Of a stretch of DNA of 64,000 nucleotides, positions 1 to 56,335 are shown piece by piece (position 1 is the first letter of the stretch; each line of letters starts with the position of its first letter). The stretch covers positions 32,336,997 to 32,400,996 of the forward strand of contig NC_087156.1 of the NCBI RefSeq assembly GCF_035594125.1, read 5' to 3'. Position numbers and translations under genes: made by a program. The DNA is from Scylla paramamosain. Lineage: Eukaryota; Arthropoda; Malacostraca; Decapoda; Portunidae. The notes beneath the pieces are model-generated. The model made no database searches, had not been told where the DNA came from, and worked only from the letters and a program-made list of their open reading frames with translations.

Positions 1-268
1 CAATCTATTGAAATCTACCCATTAGTGTGATATTCCCTGCCATCTGCATGAAGTATGCAGGGAGTATGGAAAGCATACATGTTTTTTTGTATCACCCCAT
101 CTCTGCTGATAGTAGCCAAGTACATAATTAATATGATTGCCATTCAAGATTTGCTTTTAATTTTTGTTGCATATAAAAGCAAAAATTCAGGGAATAGGGT
201 TGATATAATGCAGAGCTTTATCCATTTCTCTAATTTATTTTACTTTAAGTTTTGCATTTTCCTGATAG

Positions 269-42548
<42,280 letters not shown>

Positions 42549-42645
42549 AGTGAATAACTGACACCATGTTCTTTAGAATATAGATATACTTTTGTTCATG
42601 CCATTTTTTAAAGGATATATTTTGAGAAAGCAAGCAAAACATACA

Positions 42646-42729
<84 letters not shown>

Positions 42730-43760
42730 TAATAATATATAGTGCAGTAACCATGTTTTAACTATAAAAGCTTTGTTGCTTTCATCTAAGTGCTTTGTGT
42801 TAAAAGTAAGTTGCAAAGTTACTGAACAGTAGATAGGAGTCAAGGTGCCTTTAAGTGTCCATCCATTTCTATCAAAACCATTAGTTTTCATGTAAAGTTG
42901 TTAATCTCGATAAAGTCAGTCGGGCACAGGGATGATGTTCTGATGTCACTAAATGAATATTAACTGTTATTATTAGATATAATTTTTTAAATATTTTATT
43001 TATATTATATTTTTCAGATAAAAGTTAAGAAATGGAATGTTTCACAGTTTCATAATCTCAAAAAAAAATAGAATACCTTTAACTATATTTAGATATAGAG
43101 AACATTATGATTGCATTTGTTACCCACTTAACAAATGGTGCTGATTTATTTCATACTATAGTCATATTAAACATATCATATGTACAGTTGTATTCCATGC
43201 CATTGTAATGTAGCCTAGTACAAAAAAAAAAGAAAAAAGTGGTGTGAAATAAGTAAAGAGGGGGATTGTAACTATTGACCATTAAACTTAAGTCTTGTAC
43301 ATACCAAATGCTACTACTTAAGCATTATTAGCACTAGCTTAAAATTAGCATTTCAGACACCCCTCTTTCTTAAATCACCCTTGATGTTGTTTTGCGAGCC
43401 CACTCCAGTAAATCCGTCGCAAATTAATTAGTGCCTAAGGGCAAGAAGCCCTTGTGTCTTATCTAATATATAACAAAATATTTTAAATGTGTTCAAGAAT
43501 CTGTAAAATTTTAATGTCAAATATATATGTTTCTTTTTAAAAAACTGAAAATTTACTACCACCAATAAAAATCTAACACTAATTTGCAATTTCAAATCTA
43601 TACTGTTTGTGCATGTATGTCAAATAACTTAAATCAAGACAGGCATAAATTTTCCAGATGCTTGTAATTTTTTATAAGTACTATAGGTAAACTCACCAAC
43701 TCATGAATGGGCCACAAACAATATATTATAAAAAGGCATGCAATAGTCTTGAATAAATGT
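42549..43760 (+). other. Talin 3' UTR (extent uncertain)
   Basis: AT-rich sequence after the stop with a (TA)n tract at 42647-42722. Candidate poly-A signals AATAAA occur at 43564-43569 and about 43752. Which one is used cannot be told from sequence alone. Confidence 0.55.
42647..42722. repeat. (TA)n microsatellite in talin 3' UTR
   Basis: About 76 bp of TA repeats, beginning about 100 bp past the talin stop codon. Confidence 0.97.
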
Positions 43761-44015
43761 TTAGTAGTTATATAACAAGGGCATGCAACAGTCTGTCAAC
43801 TTTTAAATTTTATCAAAGGCATACAGTAGACTGCATAAATGTCTACTTTCATATTTTTCTTGGCATAAATATTTTATATTTTTTTGCCAAAAATGTTTAG
43901 TTTTAAAAACCATCTTCCTACACATTTAACTTTTGTTTTATTTCCATTTGAGCTGCTTAATGAACTACTATTGAGGCAAATAGTAGTTTTCTTTTCTATC
44001 CCATGAACAGCAGCA

Positions 44016-44669
44016 TTATACAACACTTTGCAACCCAGTTATTTGTATTATTTTCTCTCTGAAAAACAATACATTCTACCCTACAATTTTCTACTACAAG
44101 TATGAAGTATAAAATTCATGTGTAAGATTGTTTCATAATGCCTAATTTCTAAATCCCAAAATAAAATGCCACACTTAAGCAGAGCAATTAAAGACTTCCC
44201 ATCTTTTAATAACTCTAATTTTAACTTCTTTGCATCACATCATAATGTATGGTTTCAAAGATATCTGACCAAAGGAAATACAGTTTACCTTTAGAGTTCC
44301 AGTGGAACCTCAGTTATCAAACACCTCCCTTTATCAAACAAATTATACAACACTTTGCAACCCAGTTATTTGTATTATTTTCTCTCTGAAAAACAATACA
44401 TTCTACCCTACAATTTTCTACTACAAGTATGAAGTACAAAATTCATGTGTAAGATTGTTTCATAATGCCTGATTTCTAAATCCCAAAATAAAATGCCACA
44501 CTTAAGCAGAGCAATTAAAGACTTCCCATCTTTTAATAACTCCAATTTTAACTTCTTTGCATCACATCATAATGTATGGTTTCAAAGATATCTGGCCAAA
44601 GGAAATACAGTTTACCTTTAGAGTTCCAGTGGAACCTCAGTTATCAAACACCTCCCTTTTTCAAACAAA
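44016..44669. repeat. 327-bp tandem duplication
   Basis: 44016-44342 is repeated as 44343-44669 with only a handful of substitutions. Each copy ends with the first about 43 bp of a pogo-like terminus (CAGTGGAACCTC at 44300 and again at 44627), so the duplication includes the left end of the adjacent transposon. Confidence 0.92.
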
Positions 44670-45889
44670 TTGGTTTTTGAACAAAATTTTGAACTCAAAA
44701 TTTTGCTTTGGTTGTGGTGCCATAAATCAGTTCTAGAACAAAGTTACTTGATTTCAAATATTAAAAGACATAGAAAAAGCTGCCGTTTATTAGTAATTTA
44801 TAGTTTCTATAAATATCTACTTCATTTTTATATATCTGAAGGAGAGGCACAGAGTGTAAGAAAGTAATTCAATCTTTGAAATAGGATAAACGTGATCCCG
44901 TTGAAAAGCCTCAATGTAAGCAAACAGTTTTTGGTGCTCAGATAAGATCCACAAAATCAAGGATTGGAACAGTGAATGCTGGGAAGCAGAATTAGAAACT
45001 AAACACAGTTTAACTATATACAGAAGGTATGAAAATGAAATCAAGATGGAGACAGCAGCAATTTATGACAACACCTTACCATCTGACTTACTATTCAAGG
45101 CTAAAACAAATACCATGGAGTTAGGATGGAGAAAACAGAAATGAAGAAACAAGCAGCCTTTTATATAATTACAATAAAGAAAATCTATAACATTTTCTAC
45201 TATACTGCCCAAAACAACAAAACATTAGGAACATTACAAGACTCCTCCAACAACCCTATCACATAAACATATTGGGAAAACTCTTACACTTTGACAGAGG
45301 TAATAAACAAGACTACATCATTCTGGAAAAAAAAGGATTCATTGAATAAGACAGCAATAGCAGCAACAGTAGAAAAAAAATAGGAATGCCATTGCAAAGA
45401 CAATACCCAAAAATACCAAATGAACTGAACTGCTCAGGAGTAATCCTGAGCCACCTGTGGCTCTCTCGATGACCCACAAAGCCATTACTACAGCACAACT
45501 GCATTTTATCCAGTAGTTTTTCCCAGCAGCGAGACATCTAAGTGTTATGATCACCTTCATTTTGGCAGTGTGTTGTTCCTCTCGGTGTTCCTCTGTAAGG
45601 CTTCCCTCACTAGATCGGTCTAAACGGTATCTTCTGATGAGTTCTGTGTAACTAAGTTTATTCATTACATCCTTTCTGGATAAATAATTTGTGAGCTGGA
45701 GATGTTGTGAAGCAGCCATCTTGGTTGTGGGAGCATCTGTCAAAAGCTGCCAAGACAGGGTAGGTTGGTGTATGGTAACAGATTAATCCATTTTACATTG
45801 ATTCCTATGGGGAAAATAATTTCAGTTTTCAAACATTTGAGATTTCGAATGGCATTCAGGAACAAATTAAGTTCGAAAACCAAGATTCC

Positions 45890-45893
<4 letters not shown>
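44627..45893. mobile_element. pogo/Tigger-like element with nested LINE tail
   Basis: Left terminus CAGTGGAACCTC and right terminus GATTCCACTG; the interior is colinear with the 751-bp element at 12290-13040 except for a 489-bp insertion at 44942-45430. The right target TA appears to have been absorbed into the adjoining (TG)n tract. Confidence 0.78.
44942..45430 (+). mobile_element. LINE 3' coding fragment inserted in the pogo-like element
   Basis: Flanked by a 7-bp direct duplication TGCTCAG (44935-44941 and 45431-45437) that is single in the related element near 12.58 kb, giving an empty-site comparison. The insert encodes, with frame breaks, a non-LTR C-terminal region: WNSECWEAELETKHSLTIYR, then HFLLYCPKQQNIRN and HFDRGNKQDYIILEKKGFIE before a stop. 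Confidence 0.72.

Positions 45894-45942
<49 letters not shown>
45893..45942. repeat. (TG)n microsatellite
   Basis: About 50 bp of TG repeats starting at the right end of the pogo-like element. Confidence 0.96.
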
Positions 45943-45947
<5 letters not shown>

Positions 45948-46394
45948 CATATATTCTATACATCAGTGAACTTCTTCCTCTGCTGCCATTTCCTATTTTC
46001 ATATGAGGTTGCAAAGCTCAATTCAAAATATTCTAAAACATTTATAGTTTGTACTTAAATAGCAACAGATGCAGTTATAGATTAATTGGAACAGGCAATG
46101 GTCCAGTGTTCAAGAGGCTACCATACCCAAGTCCCATCAATGGCCAGTAGGTTTATAAGATAAAATTAATAATTTACAAATCACCAAAGAAACATGAGTA
46201 GATGGCTATACTTAATAAATATATGGATATAATCAGAGACAAATAAGACAGATACAAATAGATCAATAAATCTAAATATACATATATACAGATAAGCAAA
46301 CTATCAGTCTGATAACAAATGTGCTCAAATACACAAACAAAAGAGGATATAAAAAGGCACCCTTACAAGTATACCATTTGTTTTCATCACTGCT

Positions 46395-46490
46395 GGTTGT
46401 CATTTAGTTCATCTAGACATGTTATAAACCACCAGGCCTTTAGGTTGTCATTTAGTTCATCTAGACATGTTATAAACCACCAGGCCTTCA
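46395..46490. repeat. 48-bp tandem duplication
   Basis: 46395-46442 is repeated almost exactly as 46443-46490. Confidence 0.92.
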
Positions 46491-46623
46491 AAGAGAAAAT
46501 ATTAAAAATTGCACAAATGTACTATTGTGAAACCAAACTAAACCAAATTCATGAACCAACAATGTACAAAACTATCTACTAATATACCAGACTCACACTC
46601 CCACAATAGAGACAGTCAAGACA

Positions 46624-46902
46624 GAACCTCAGGGTTCTGTCCTGTCACCCACTCTCTTCTTATTATTCATCAATAACCTTCTAAACCAAACCTCTTGTCC
46701 TATCCACTCCTATGCTGATGATACCACCCTGCACTTTTCCACATCTTTTCATAGACATCTAATCCTTCAGGAAGTAAACATTTCACGCAGGGAAGCCACA
46801 GAACACCTGACTTATGATTTTTCTAAAATTTATGATTAGGGCAGAGCAAACCTGGTATTGTTCAATGCCTCAAAAACTCAATTCCTCCATCTATCAACTC
46901 CA
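46624..46902 (+). mobile_element. Jockey-like LINE internal fragment (plus strand)
   Basis: Matches the reverse-transcriptase region of the other LINE copies, from the segment for QGSVLSPTLFLLF through the SYADDTTLHF catalytic block to [13 protein letters not shown], then stops abruptly at a (CA)n/(TA)n tract. One in-frame stop (46838) shows decay. Confidence 0.9.

Positions 46903-47501
<599 letters not shown>

Positions 47502-47588
<87 letters not shown>
47502..47588. repeat. (TA)n microsatellite
   Basis: About 87 bp of TA repeats at the broken 5' side of the minus-strand LINE fragment. Confidence 0.97.
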
Positions 47589-47590
<2 letters not shown>

Positions 47591-47959
47591 ACACAATTCC
47601 ACATACAAACTCAAAACTATGCAAGGATTATGAAATATTCCTCAAAGGAGGTTGAAGTTTTTAAATTTTGATTCATTAAAGAAATGTAGATTAGGAGGTT
47701 CTGATTAAGATAAATATTTAAGTTGCTAGGAGAATATTAACAAAACCCTTAGGGTTAGTAATCAGAATAGGACTAAAACTAATGATAGGTGGATATAAAT
47801 AGGTATCCTTTTTACAAGGACTACACAAGTAAGTCTACCGCCTTCTTGCATTTTCTTGCGTTTTCAAGAGTTATGAAATATTCCCCAGAGGAGGTTGAAG
47901 TTTTTAAATTTACATTCATTAAGCCGGATTTACTGTATGTATATGAGTTTAAGCTGGAG

Positions 47960-48960
<1,001 letters not shown>

Positions 48961-48974
48961 TGTACAGTACAACT

Positions 48975-48978
<4 letters not shown>

Positions 48979-49025
<47 letters not shown>
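48979..49025. repeat. (CA)n microsatellite
   Basis: About 47 bp of CA repeats just past the end of the CR1-like fragment. Confidence 0.96.
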
Positions 49026-49026
<1 letters not shown>

Positions 49027-50020
49027 TCTTCCTAAAATTAAATTAAAAACCATTCTTAACTAATTTTTAAATATTATTGCATAAAAATTGCTTTAGATAG
49101 TTCTTTTACCATTCTGGATGGAAAAACATGCATTATTTGAGATGTTCATCAACGCATAAAATGTGCTTACCACTGTGATGCCTTGTTCTTCTGAGTTCAA
49201 CTGCACTTAGTTACATCCAGTCCCAGGCTCAGATCACAAAATAAACTTCAACTTAAATTTTTTGCTTCTGGTTTATCCACAAATTTCCTAGAAAAATTGA
49301 AGTATCATTAACAATGAGGGCTACACAGCATTATTTATTTTGAAATTTCTGATGACTTTAAACTAACAGTAAGGCAATTTAACATTAATGGATGTCATCC
49401 CATCCATGTTGCTATCAGTCATTGAATTATTTATGGTTACATCTTGAAACACTGGATAAGTGAAGCATTGTGTTCAAGGTTAACCATTATTTAAAAAAAA
49501 TTATTCCAGTTCAGCATTAGTTATTACAAGTAACAATTACCAATTCAGCCATATTCATCAATTAATTTCTGCTTCTCTCATTAAAAATATAGTATTATGG
49601 CACATCCAATCACAATGTAGCTCAGAAAAACTACTGTTGACTTTTAATTCCTGATATGTAACAAACTCCAAATCTTAAAAAAAAAAAAAGTGTACTTTTA
49701 CAATGCCTATAATTTTTCATTAGGTATGTGTAATAGATTAGAAGAAAATATCACACTGATATGAAAACTAAAGGAAGGCACACCTCTTTCTAACTAAATA
49801 ATCTTGAAGGTGTGGTGCACTCAATCATGAGTGTTCATAGGACTGGTAGTGTCACTCTTCTTGGACCTAGTTCCTTTCTCCACCACTTTATATTCCCAGT
49901 CATAACTGACAGGTGCCATTCGTCCTTTATGTCATCCTGCCCTCACTCACTACATCACATTCATCCTAACTTCTCATGATATATCTTCACTTTCAACATC
50001 AGTAAGTGTACTACTCACCC
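49026..50020 (+). other. Intergenic, nothing recognised
   Basis: AT-rich sequence between the CR1-like fragments. The missing downstream exon of the minus-strand ABHD12 gene was looked for here without success. Confidence 0.5.
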
Positions 50021-50024
50021 TTAA

Positions 50025-50265
50025 TGACAAGAGCACAGGTAAACTGACTTCAGAAAGAGATTTAGGAGTGACAGCATTAACTTATTTCCTAACTAGAGAG
50101 CTGTGTATTAGTACTTATAATAGAACAAACAGAGAACTTGGTTTTATTATTAAGAGTATACTGTTAGTGAAAGAGCTCCGGATATAATTTCAAATGTTAT
50201 ACTTACCTTTGATAAGGCCACACCTAATTTATTTTCTATTTACAGCACCAAAAAGATGACAAAAC
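50025..50265 (+). mobile_element. CR1-like LINE C-terminal relic
   Basis: Plus strand encodes STGKLTSERDLGVTALTYFL, NRTNRELGFIIKSILL and LYLPLIRPHLIYF, the order (DLGV, A-N--LG-I-R, LY--LVRPHLEY) seen after the catalytic box of CR1-type reverse transcriptases. One stop codon interrupts it. Confidence 0.65.
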
Positions 50266-51476
50266 TCTCAGTCAATGTCAGTGTTTGCATAACATTCAAC
50301 TAGTTTGATCTGGTTGCATGGGACAGCTGAGCACCAATAATATCTGACCTGGCAACTCAAGAAAGATGGTGGCCTTGGGTACACTTACAAATTAATGATT
50401 CTAGTACAGATTTAACAGTTGAGTGATAAGATGTTTTTTTTATGCATGCATCTCTGAGTTGATTTCCACAAGTTACTGTCACATATCACCAACTGAGAAT
50501 TTTATCCTCTTTTGGTGACAACTCTATCAAATCTCCTAATTAATGGACATCAATAAGCTTGAGTTTTTTCTTTCCTTTGCCCAACTCACTCAAACTTAAA
50601 AATTCCCGCCACACACAACTCACCTTGCTCCCACCTACATGGTAACCTACTTTCAAACTTCCTTCTATGATTAGACTTACCTCCAGTTTTGCCTCTCAAT
50701 ACATCCGAAATCCTTCCTGGACACAATCATATTACATCATTGCTCTATCAATAACCCTTCCACCCACTGTTTCACCCAAGTACACCTATACACAGCCTGC
50801 TACAAGCTGACCAATTTTAAAGCAATAGTTGAGTAGCTAAAAAGCATCCCACATGCTTTCTATGAAAATTAACTTCAACAGCAACTGTGTCAGTTAGTTC
50901 TGGGGGATGGCATGAGTCCCTGGAAAAGTATCACTAGAAAAACCTGCCTCCACCACTGCAGGTGGACACCAACCATCTTAGCCTCCAAAAAGTAGATGGG
51001 GATGACCATCCAAGGTCCCAGCACTATAAGCCAAAAATATATATTTTTTAAATTAATAAAACAATTAACATCACTTCAGAAGGCTTCATTCAACTTTTCA
51101 TCCCTTCATTAACAGAACCATATGTGCATCAGTCTCCATGAAACAACCACCTATTTTATCACAACCTGCTGCACTTCTGGATTAACTAAATAAATCAACT
51201 TTTTTCTCTTGTTTTCCCCTCTTTCCACTCACCTATCCTAGAAAAGATTTACCTATGCCTTCCATGTTCATAGGTGAGCTACATCATCAAACTTTTCTCA
51301 CAAGCATTCTGCCAATCTCCTATTTAATCTCACTCATATCACATCAATGCACATTCTAATAATTAAAGGTCACTTAGTGTCTTGCCTCACAAGAGAAAAT
51401 ATAGAAGAGATAAGATCCCCTCACTTTATCCCTCTCCATTGCCTCAAATGACATAGCAGTAAAAAGTTGCATTTTG
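50266..51476. other. Intergenic, nothing recognised
   Basis: Ordinary AT-rich sequence with no terminal repeats, microsatellite or coding signal noticed. Confidence 0.55.
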
Positions 51477-51645
51477 AAACATAAAATGGATTTTTCACTT
51501 ACCTGTTTTTTATATTATCATTAACACTTACCTATTTCTTATATTATCATTAACAATGTTCTATATACCCAGCTGCATCTACATTCCCACATTTAAATAA
51601 ACTCGAGTCATATTCCACCGTCTGGCATCCCTGCTACGAGTGCTG
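51477..51645. repeat. DIRS terminal repeat, left outer part
   Basis: Reverse-complement match to 61600-61740 (shared strings include CATTCCCACATTTAAATA and GTCATATTCCAC). A 29-bp unit is tandemly duplicated inside it (51496-51524 and 51525-51553). It is cut at 51645 by the LINE poly-T. Confidence 0.88.
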
Positions 51646-54600
51646 TTTTTTTTTTTTTTTTTTTATGTAGGAAGGACACTGGCCAAGGGCAACAAAAATC
51701 TAATAAAAAAAATGCCCACTGAAATGCCAGTCCCATAAAAGGATCAAAGCAGTGGTCAAAAATTGATGAATAAGTGTCTTGAAACCTCTCTCTTGAAGGA
51801 ATTCAAGTCATAGGAAGGTGGAAATACAGAAGCAGGCAGGGAGTTCCAGAGTTTACCAGAGAAAGGGATGAATGATTAAGAATACTGGTTAACTCTTGCG
51901 TTAGAGAGGTGGACAGAATAAGGGTGAGAGAAAGAAGAAAGTCTTGTGCAGCGAGGCCGTGGAAGGAGGGGATGCATGCAGTTAGCAAGATCAGAAGAGC
52001 AGTTAGCATGAAAATAGCGGTAGAAGACGGCTAGATATGCAACATTGCGGCGGTGAGAGAGAGGTTGAAGACAGTCAGTTAGAGGAGAGGAGTTGATGAG
52101 ACGAAAAGCTTTTGATTCCACCCTATCTAGAAGAGCAGTATGAGTGGAACCCCCAGACATGTGAAGCATACTCCATACATGGACGGATAAGGCCCTTGTA
52201 CAGAGTTAGCAGCTGGGGGGGTGAGAAAAACTGGCGGAGACGTCTCAGAACACCTAACTTCATAACAGCTGTTTTAGCTAGAGATGAGATGTGAAGTTTC
52301 CAGTTCAGATTATAAGTAAAGGACAGACTGAGGATGTTCAGTGTAGAAGAGGGGGACAGTTGAGTGTCATTGAAGAAGAGGGGATAGTTGTCTGGAAGGT
52401 TGTGTCAAGTTGATAGATGGAGGAATTGAGTTTTTGAGGCATTGAACAATACCAAGTTTGCTCTGCCCCAATCAGAAATTTTAGAAAGATCAGAAGTCAG
52501 GCGTTCTGTGGCTTCCCTGCGTGATATGTTTACCTCCTGAAGGGTTAGACGTCGATGAAAAGACGTGGAAAAGTGGAGGGTGGTATCATCAGCGTAGGAG
52601 TGGATAGGACAAGAAGTTTGGTTTAGAAGATCATTAATGAATAATAAGAAGAGAGTGGGTGACAGGACAGAACCCTGAGGAACACCACTGTTAATAGATT
52701 TAGGAGAAGAACAGTGACCGTCTACCACACCAGCAATAGAACAGTCAGAAAGGAAACTTGAGATGAAGTTAGAGAGAAGGATAGAAACCGTAGGAGGGTA
52801 GTTTGGAAATCAAAGCTTTGTGCCAGACTCTATCAAAAGCTTTTGATATGTCCAAGGCAACAGCAAAAGTTTCACCAAAATCTCTAAAAGAGGATGACCA
52901 AGACTCAGTAAGGAAAGCCAGAAGATCACCAGTAGAGCGACCTTGACGGAACCCATACTGGAGTTCAGATAGAAGGTTGTGAAGTGATAGATGTTTAAGA
53001 ATCTTCCTGTTGAGGATAGATTCAAAAACTTTAGATAGTCAGGAAATGAAAGCAATAGGACGGTAGTTTGAGGGATTAGAATGGTCACCCTTTTTAGGAA
53101 CAGGTTGAATGTAGGCAAACTTCCAGCAAGAAGGAAAGGTAGATGTTGACAGACAGAGCTGAAAGAGTTTGACTAGGCAAGGTGCAAGCACGGAGGCACA
53201 GTTTCGGAGAACAATAGGAGGGACCCCATCAGGTCCATAAGCCTTCCGAGGGTTAAGGCCAGCGAGGGCATGGAAAACATCATTGCGAAGAATTTTAATA
53301 CGTGGCATGAAGTAGTCAGAGGGTGGAGGAGAGAGAGGAACAAGCCCAGAATCGTCCAAGGTAGCGTTTTTAGCAAAGGTTTGAGTGAAGAGTTCAGCTT
53401 TAGAAATAGATGTGATAGCAGTGGTGCTATCTGGTTGAAATAGAGGAGGGAAAGAAGAAGAAGCAAAGTTATTGGAGATATTTTTGGCTAGATGCCAGAA
53501 ATCACGAGGGGAGTTAGATCTTGAAAGGTTTTGACATTTTCTGTTAATGAAGGAGTTTTTTGGCTAGTTGGAGAACAGACTTGGCATGGTTCCGGGCAGA
53601 AATATAAAGTGCATGAGATTCTGGTGATGAAAGGCTTAAGTAACTTTTGTGGGCCACCTCTCTATCATGTATAGCACGAGAACAAGCTGTGTTAAACCAA
53701 GGTTTAGAAGGTTTAGGACGAGAAAAAGAGTGAGGAATGTACGCCTCCATGCCAGACACTATCAACTCTGTTATGCGCTCAGCACACAAAGACGGGTCTC
53801 TGACACGGAGGCAGTAGTCATTCCAAGGAAAATCAGCAAAATACCTCCTCAGGTCCCCCCAATTAGCAGAGGCAAAATGCCAGAGGCACCTTCGCTTAGG
53901 GGGATCCTGAGGAGGGATTGGAGTGATAGGACAAGATAAAGATATGAGATTGTGATCGGAGGAGCCCAACAGAGAAGAAAGGGTGACAGCATAAGCAGAA
54001 GGATTAGAGGTCAGGAAAAGGTCAAGAATGTTGGGCGTATCTCCAAGACGGTCAGGAATACGAGTAGGGTGTTGCACCAATTGCTCTAGGTCATGGAGGA
54101 TAGCAAAGTTGTAGGCTAGTTCACCAGGATGGTCAGTGAAGGGAGAGGAAAGCCAAAGCTGGTGGTGAACATTGAAGTCTCCTAGAATGGAGATCTCTGC
54201 AAAAGGGAAGAGGGTCAGAATGTGCTGCACTTTGGAAGTTAAGTAGTCAAAGAATTTCTTATAATCAGAGGAGTTAGGTGAGAGGTATACAGCACAGATA
54301 AATTTAGTATGAGAGTGACTCTGTAGTCGTAGCCAGATGGTGGAAAACTCGGAAGATTCAAGAGCATGGGCACGAGAGCAGGTTAAGTCATTGCGGACAT
54401 AAACGCAGCATCCAGCTTTGGATCGAAAATGAGGATAGAGAAAGTAGGAGGGAACAGAAAAGGGGCTACTGTCAGTTGCCTCAGACACCCGAGTTTCAGT
54501 GGGGAAAAGAAGATGAGGTTTAGAAGAGGAGAGGTGGTGTTCTACAGATTGAAAATTAGATCTTAGACCGCGAATGTTGCAGAAGTTAATGAAGAAAAAG

Positions 54601-54935
54601 TTGAGGGGGGTGTCAAGACACTTAGGGTCGTTGACAGAAAGGCAGTCCGACCTGGGGACATTTATGGTCCCCTCCCCAGATGGGAACTCCGAAGATGGTG
54701 TAGGAGTCGCCATGATGATTTTAAAATTTTTGAGTGAAGGGTGTGTGTGTTATTAGGTGCTTGTAGTTTTGTGTGGAGGAAGAGAGTTGTCTTTAGAGGG
54801 CAGGCTGTGACTGCCCCCTTGTGTTGTAAGACACAAAGGGAAATGTTCAGTGAGGTCACAGCTGGGTTTAATGATAAGTTCATAGCATCCCCTGAACAGT
54901 GCTTTAGACCTCACTGGGAGTAATTATCATTTCGG
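51646..54935 (-). mobile_element. Near full-length jockey-like LINE inserted in the DIRS terminal repeat
   Basis: Poly-T at 51646-51664 is the A-tail. On the minus strand the longest frame (54713 to 53544, 389 aa) is an apurinic-type endonuclease: [31 protein letters not shown] and [10 protein letters not shown]. Reverse-transcriptase pieces follow in shifted frames: NPRKAYGPDGVPPIVLRN, PVPKKGDHSNPSNYRPIAF, NSGVPQGSVLSPTLF and SYADDTTLHF. The C-terminal region follows, with LTDCLQPLSHRRNVAYL. At least four frame breaks make it inactive. The 5' boundary near 54935 is set by where DIRS sequence resumes. Confidence 0.92.
53544..54713 (-). CDS. LINE endonuclease-domain open frame
   Basis: An intact 389-codon frame starting ATG at 54713 and ending at a stop past 53544. 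It holds the endonuclease/exonuclease/phosphatase fold that nicks target DNA for target-primed reverse transcription. Visible motifs: NIRGLRSN near residue 50, GDFNVHHQ near 200 and the SDHN catalytic box near 255. It is cut short by a frameshift before the reverse transcriptase, so it is a remnant rather than a host gene. Confidence 0.85.
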   Translation of the reverse strand: MATPTPSSEFPSGEGTINVPRSDCLSVNDPKCLDTPLNFFFINFCNIRGLRSNFQSVEHHLSSSKPHLLFPTETRVSEATDSSPFSVPSYFLYPHFRSKAGCCVYVRNDLTCSRAHALESSEFSTIWLRLQSHSHTKFICAVYLSPNSSDYKKFFDYLTSKVQHILTLFPFAEISILGDFNVHHQLWLSSPFTDHPGELAYNFAILHDLEQLVQHPTRIPDRLGDTPNILDLFLTSNPSAYAVTLSSLLGSSDHNLISLSCPITPIPPQDPPKRRCLWHFASANWGDLRRYFADFPWNDYCLRVRDPSLCAERITELIVSGMEAYIPHSFSRPKPSKPWFNTACSRAIHDREVAHKSYLSLSSPESHALYISARNHAKSVLQLAKKLLH

Positions 54936-55020
54936 CAGGTGTCTACTGCCTCCTCCTAGTGGATCTAGTTGGATCTCCCACTCTCCTATCAGGGTCTTGT
55001 CATTCATGCTTGAAACATGG
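54936..55020. repeat. DIRS terminal repeat, left inner part
   Basis: Continues the left terminal repeat after the LINE: CTTGTCATTCATGCTTGAAAC here corresponds in reverse complement to the TCTCAAGAATGAATGACAAG string at about 61542-61561. Confidence 0.75.
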
Positions 55021-55050
55021 CATGGAGCAGAAAGGAAGGGAGGGTTATAT

Positions 55051-55200
55051 GCATAAGAAACAGATAAGTGAAAAATACATTTTACGTTTAAAAATGTGAT
55101 TTGTTTCACATACAATCTGTTTCTCATACTAGCAGATTCCCACATTTTAGGAAGTGGGGCATGCCTGCCATGTGGAATATGACAAGGGTGAAAAAAAGTC
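55051..55200. repeat. DIRS internal complementary region
   Basis: Two pieces are joined head to head: 55051-55089 is the reverse complement of the left terminus (51477-51510), and 55090-55135 matches the reverse complement of the right terminus (about 61740-61700). The two together form an imperfect palindrome (AGAAACAGAT near 55055 against ATCTGTTTCT near 55125). In DIRS-1 such a region is thought to template the joining of the two ends into a circle. Confidence 0.8.
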
Positions 55201-55449
55201 TACAATGTTAGAATGTCTCTCACCTGTATGCGGGCTTATGAGACATGGCCAAGGTAAGGAGGATGCTATGATTGAGCATATGATAGTGCCTCATTGACTT
55301 CATATTGTCAGCTCTGGCTGTACCTAGAAGCAGAGGTGACTACTCATGCCAAGTAGGTGTGCTTGCCAAGCAAAGAAGTCAAGCTATTATGTCACCAGTG
55401 GCAACAACCAATCCCAGAGTGAAAAGATCTCCTTTCTGCCTCTAAATAT

Positions 55450-56130
55450 TCTTCAAATAATGATCAGTGAATACAGATCAGTGAATACAGAACAAGTTTT
55501 TCAACACACTGCCTTGAGGATTGAAACAACTGGGCTATTTTTCCAGAGTAGCATGCAAGTGGCCATACCCCTGATGTCATGTGCTTGAATCTTGACAAGT
55601 GAGCATAAAGAGTCAGGGAAGGATTCATGCACTTTTATAGTCTCTTGAAAGATCGCTACCTTGGATATGGGCCGCATCTGGTCTCTGACAGAAACAAATG
55701 CCTAGGACTTACAGAGGAACACGTCCTGTGCCAATACCAATTCAAAGCCCTTACTGGGTACAAGTGATGTTCCTCATCTTTTTTCCCAACCATGGTGGAA
55801 AGACAAAATTCCCTTAGAATAGGGTTTGTGTTTTGTCTTGACGATGAACTCCGGGGGATAAGAGAATAACAGGTACATCCCTTGCTTGGCTACAGTATTG
55901 GGTAGCACTTGGAGTTCACCCATCCTTTTAGCTACACCTAGGGCCACCAGAAAAAAGGTGTTCTTGGTCAAATCTCTCATGGAGGAAAGATGTAAGGGTT
56001 TGAAGGTTTTAAGTACTACATCCACATTCCATGATGGAGCCCTACAAATTGGTCCAATGACTCATGCAAAAAATGCTTTAATGATATCCCAGATAATTTT
56101 ATCATTCAACAAATCAAGTCCTTCGTAAGA
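55450..56130 (-). pseudogene. DIRS tyrosine recombinase (broken)
   Basis: Minus strand encodes TFKPLHLSSMRDLTKNTFFL then VALGVAKRMGELQVLPN, corresponding to the box I arginine of tyrosine recombinases, and further on KIQAHDIRGMATC, the H-x-x-R box, followed by a candidate tyrosine (FTDLYSL). Stops and frame changes separate the parts. The enzyme would integrate the circular DNA copy without target duplication. Confidence 0.82.
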
Positions 56131-56335
56131 AAAAATGCTGTTCAGAATAACCTTTTAGCCTTTAATGGCAGAGAAAGAAAAGCTACATTCTTGTCGTAGA
56201 AAAAACCAGAGTCCGCAGTCTTTTGGCTGGACAGGTTGGAAATGGTGTGGCCCTCCCTCCTGCACCATCATATAAACTTATTCCATTTATACTGGTAATT
56301 CATAAGAGTGGAAGTAGCCAAGAACTACACAACTC

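Noticed and set aside
53649..53939. Plus-strand open frames over the LINE endonuclease region
   Set aside because: They are antisense to a well-recognised endonuclease frame.
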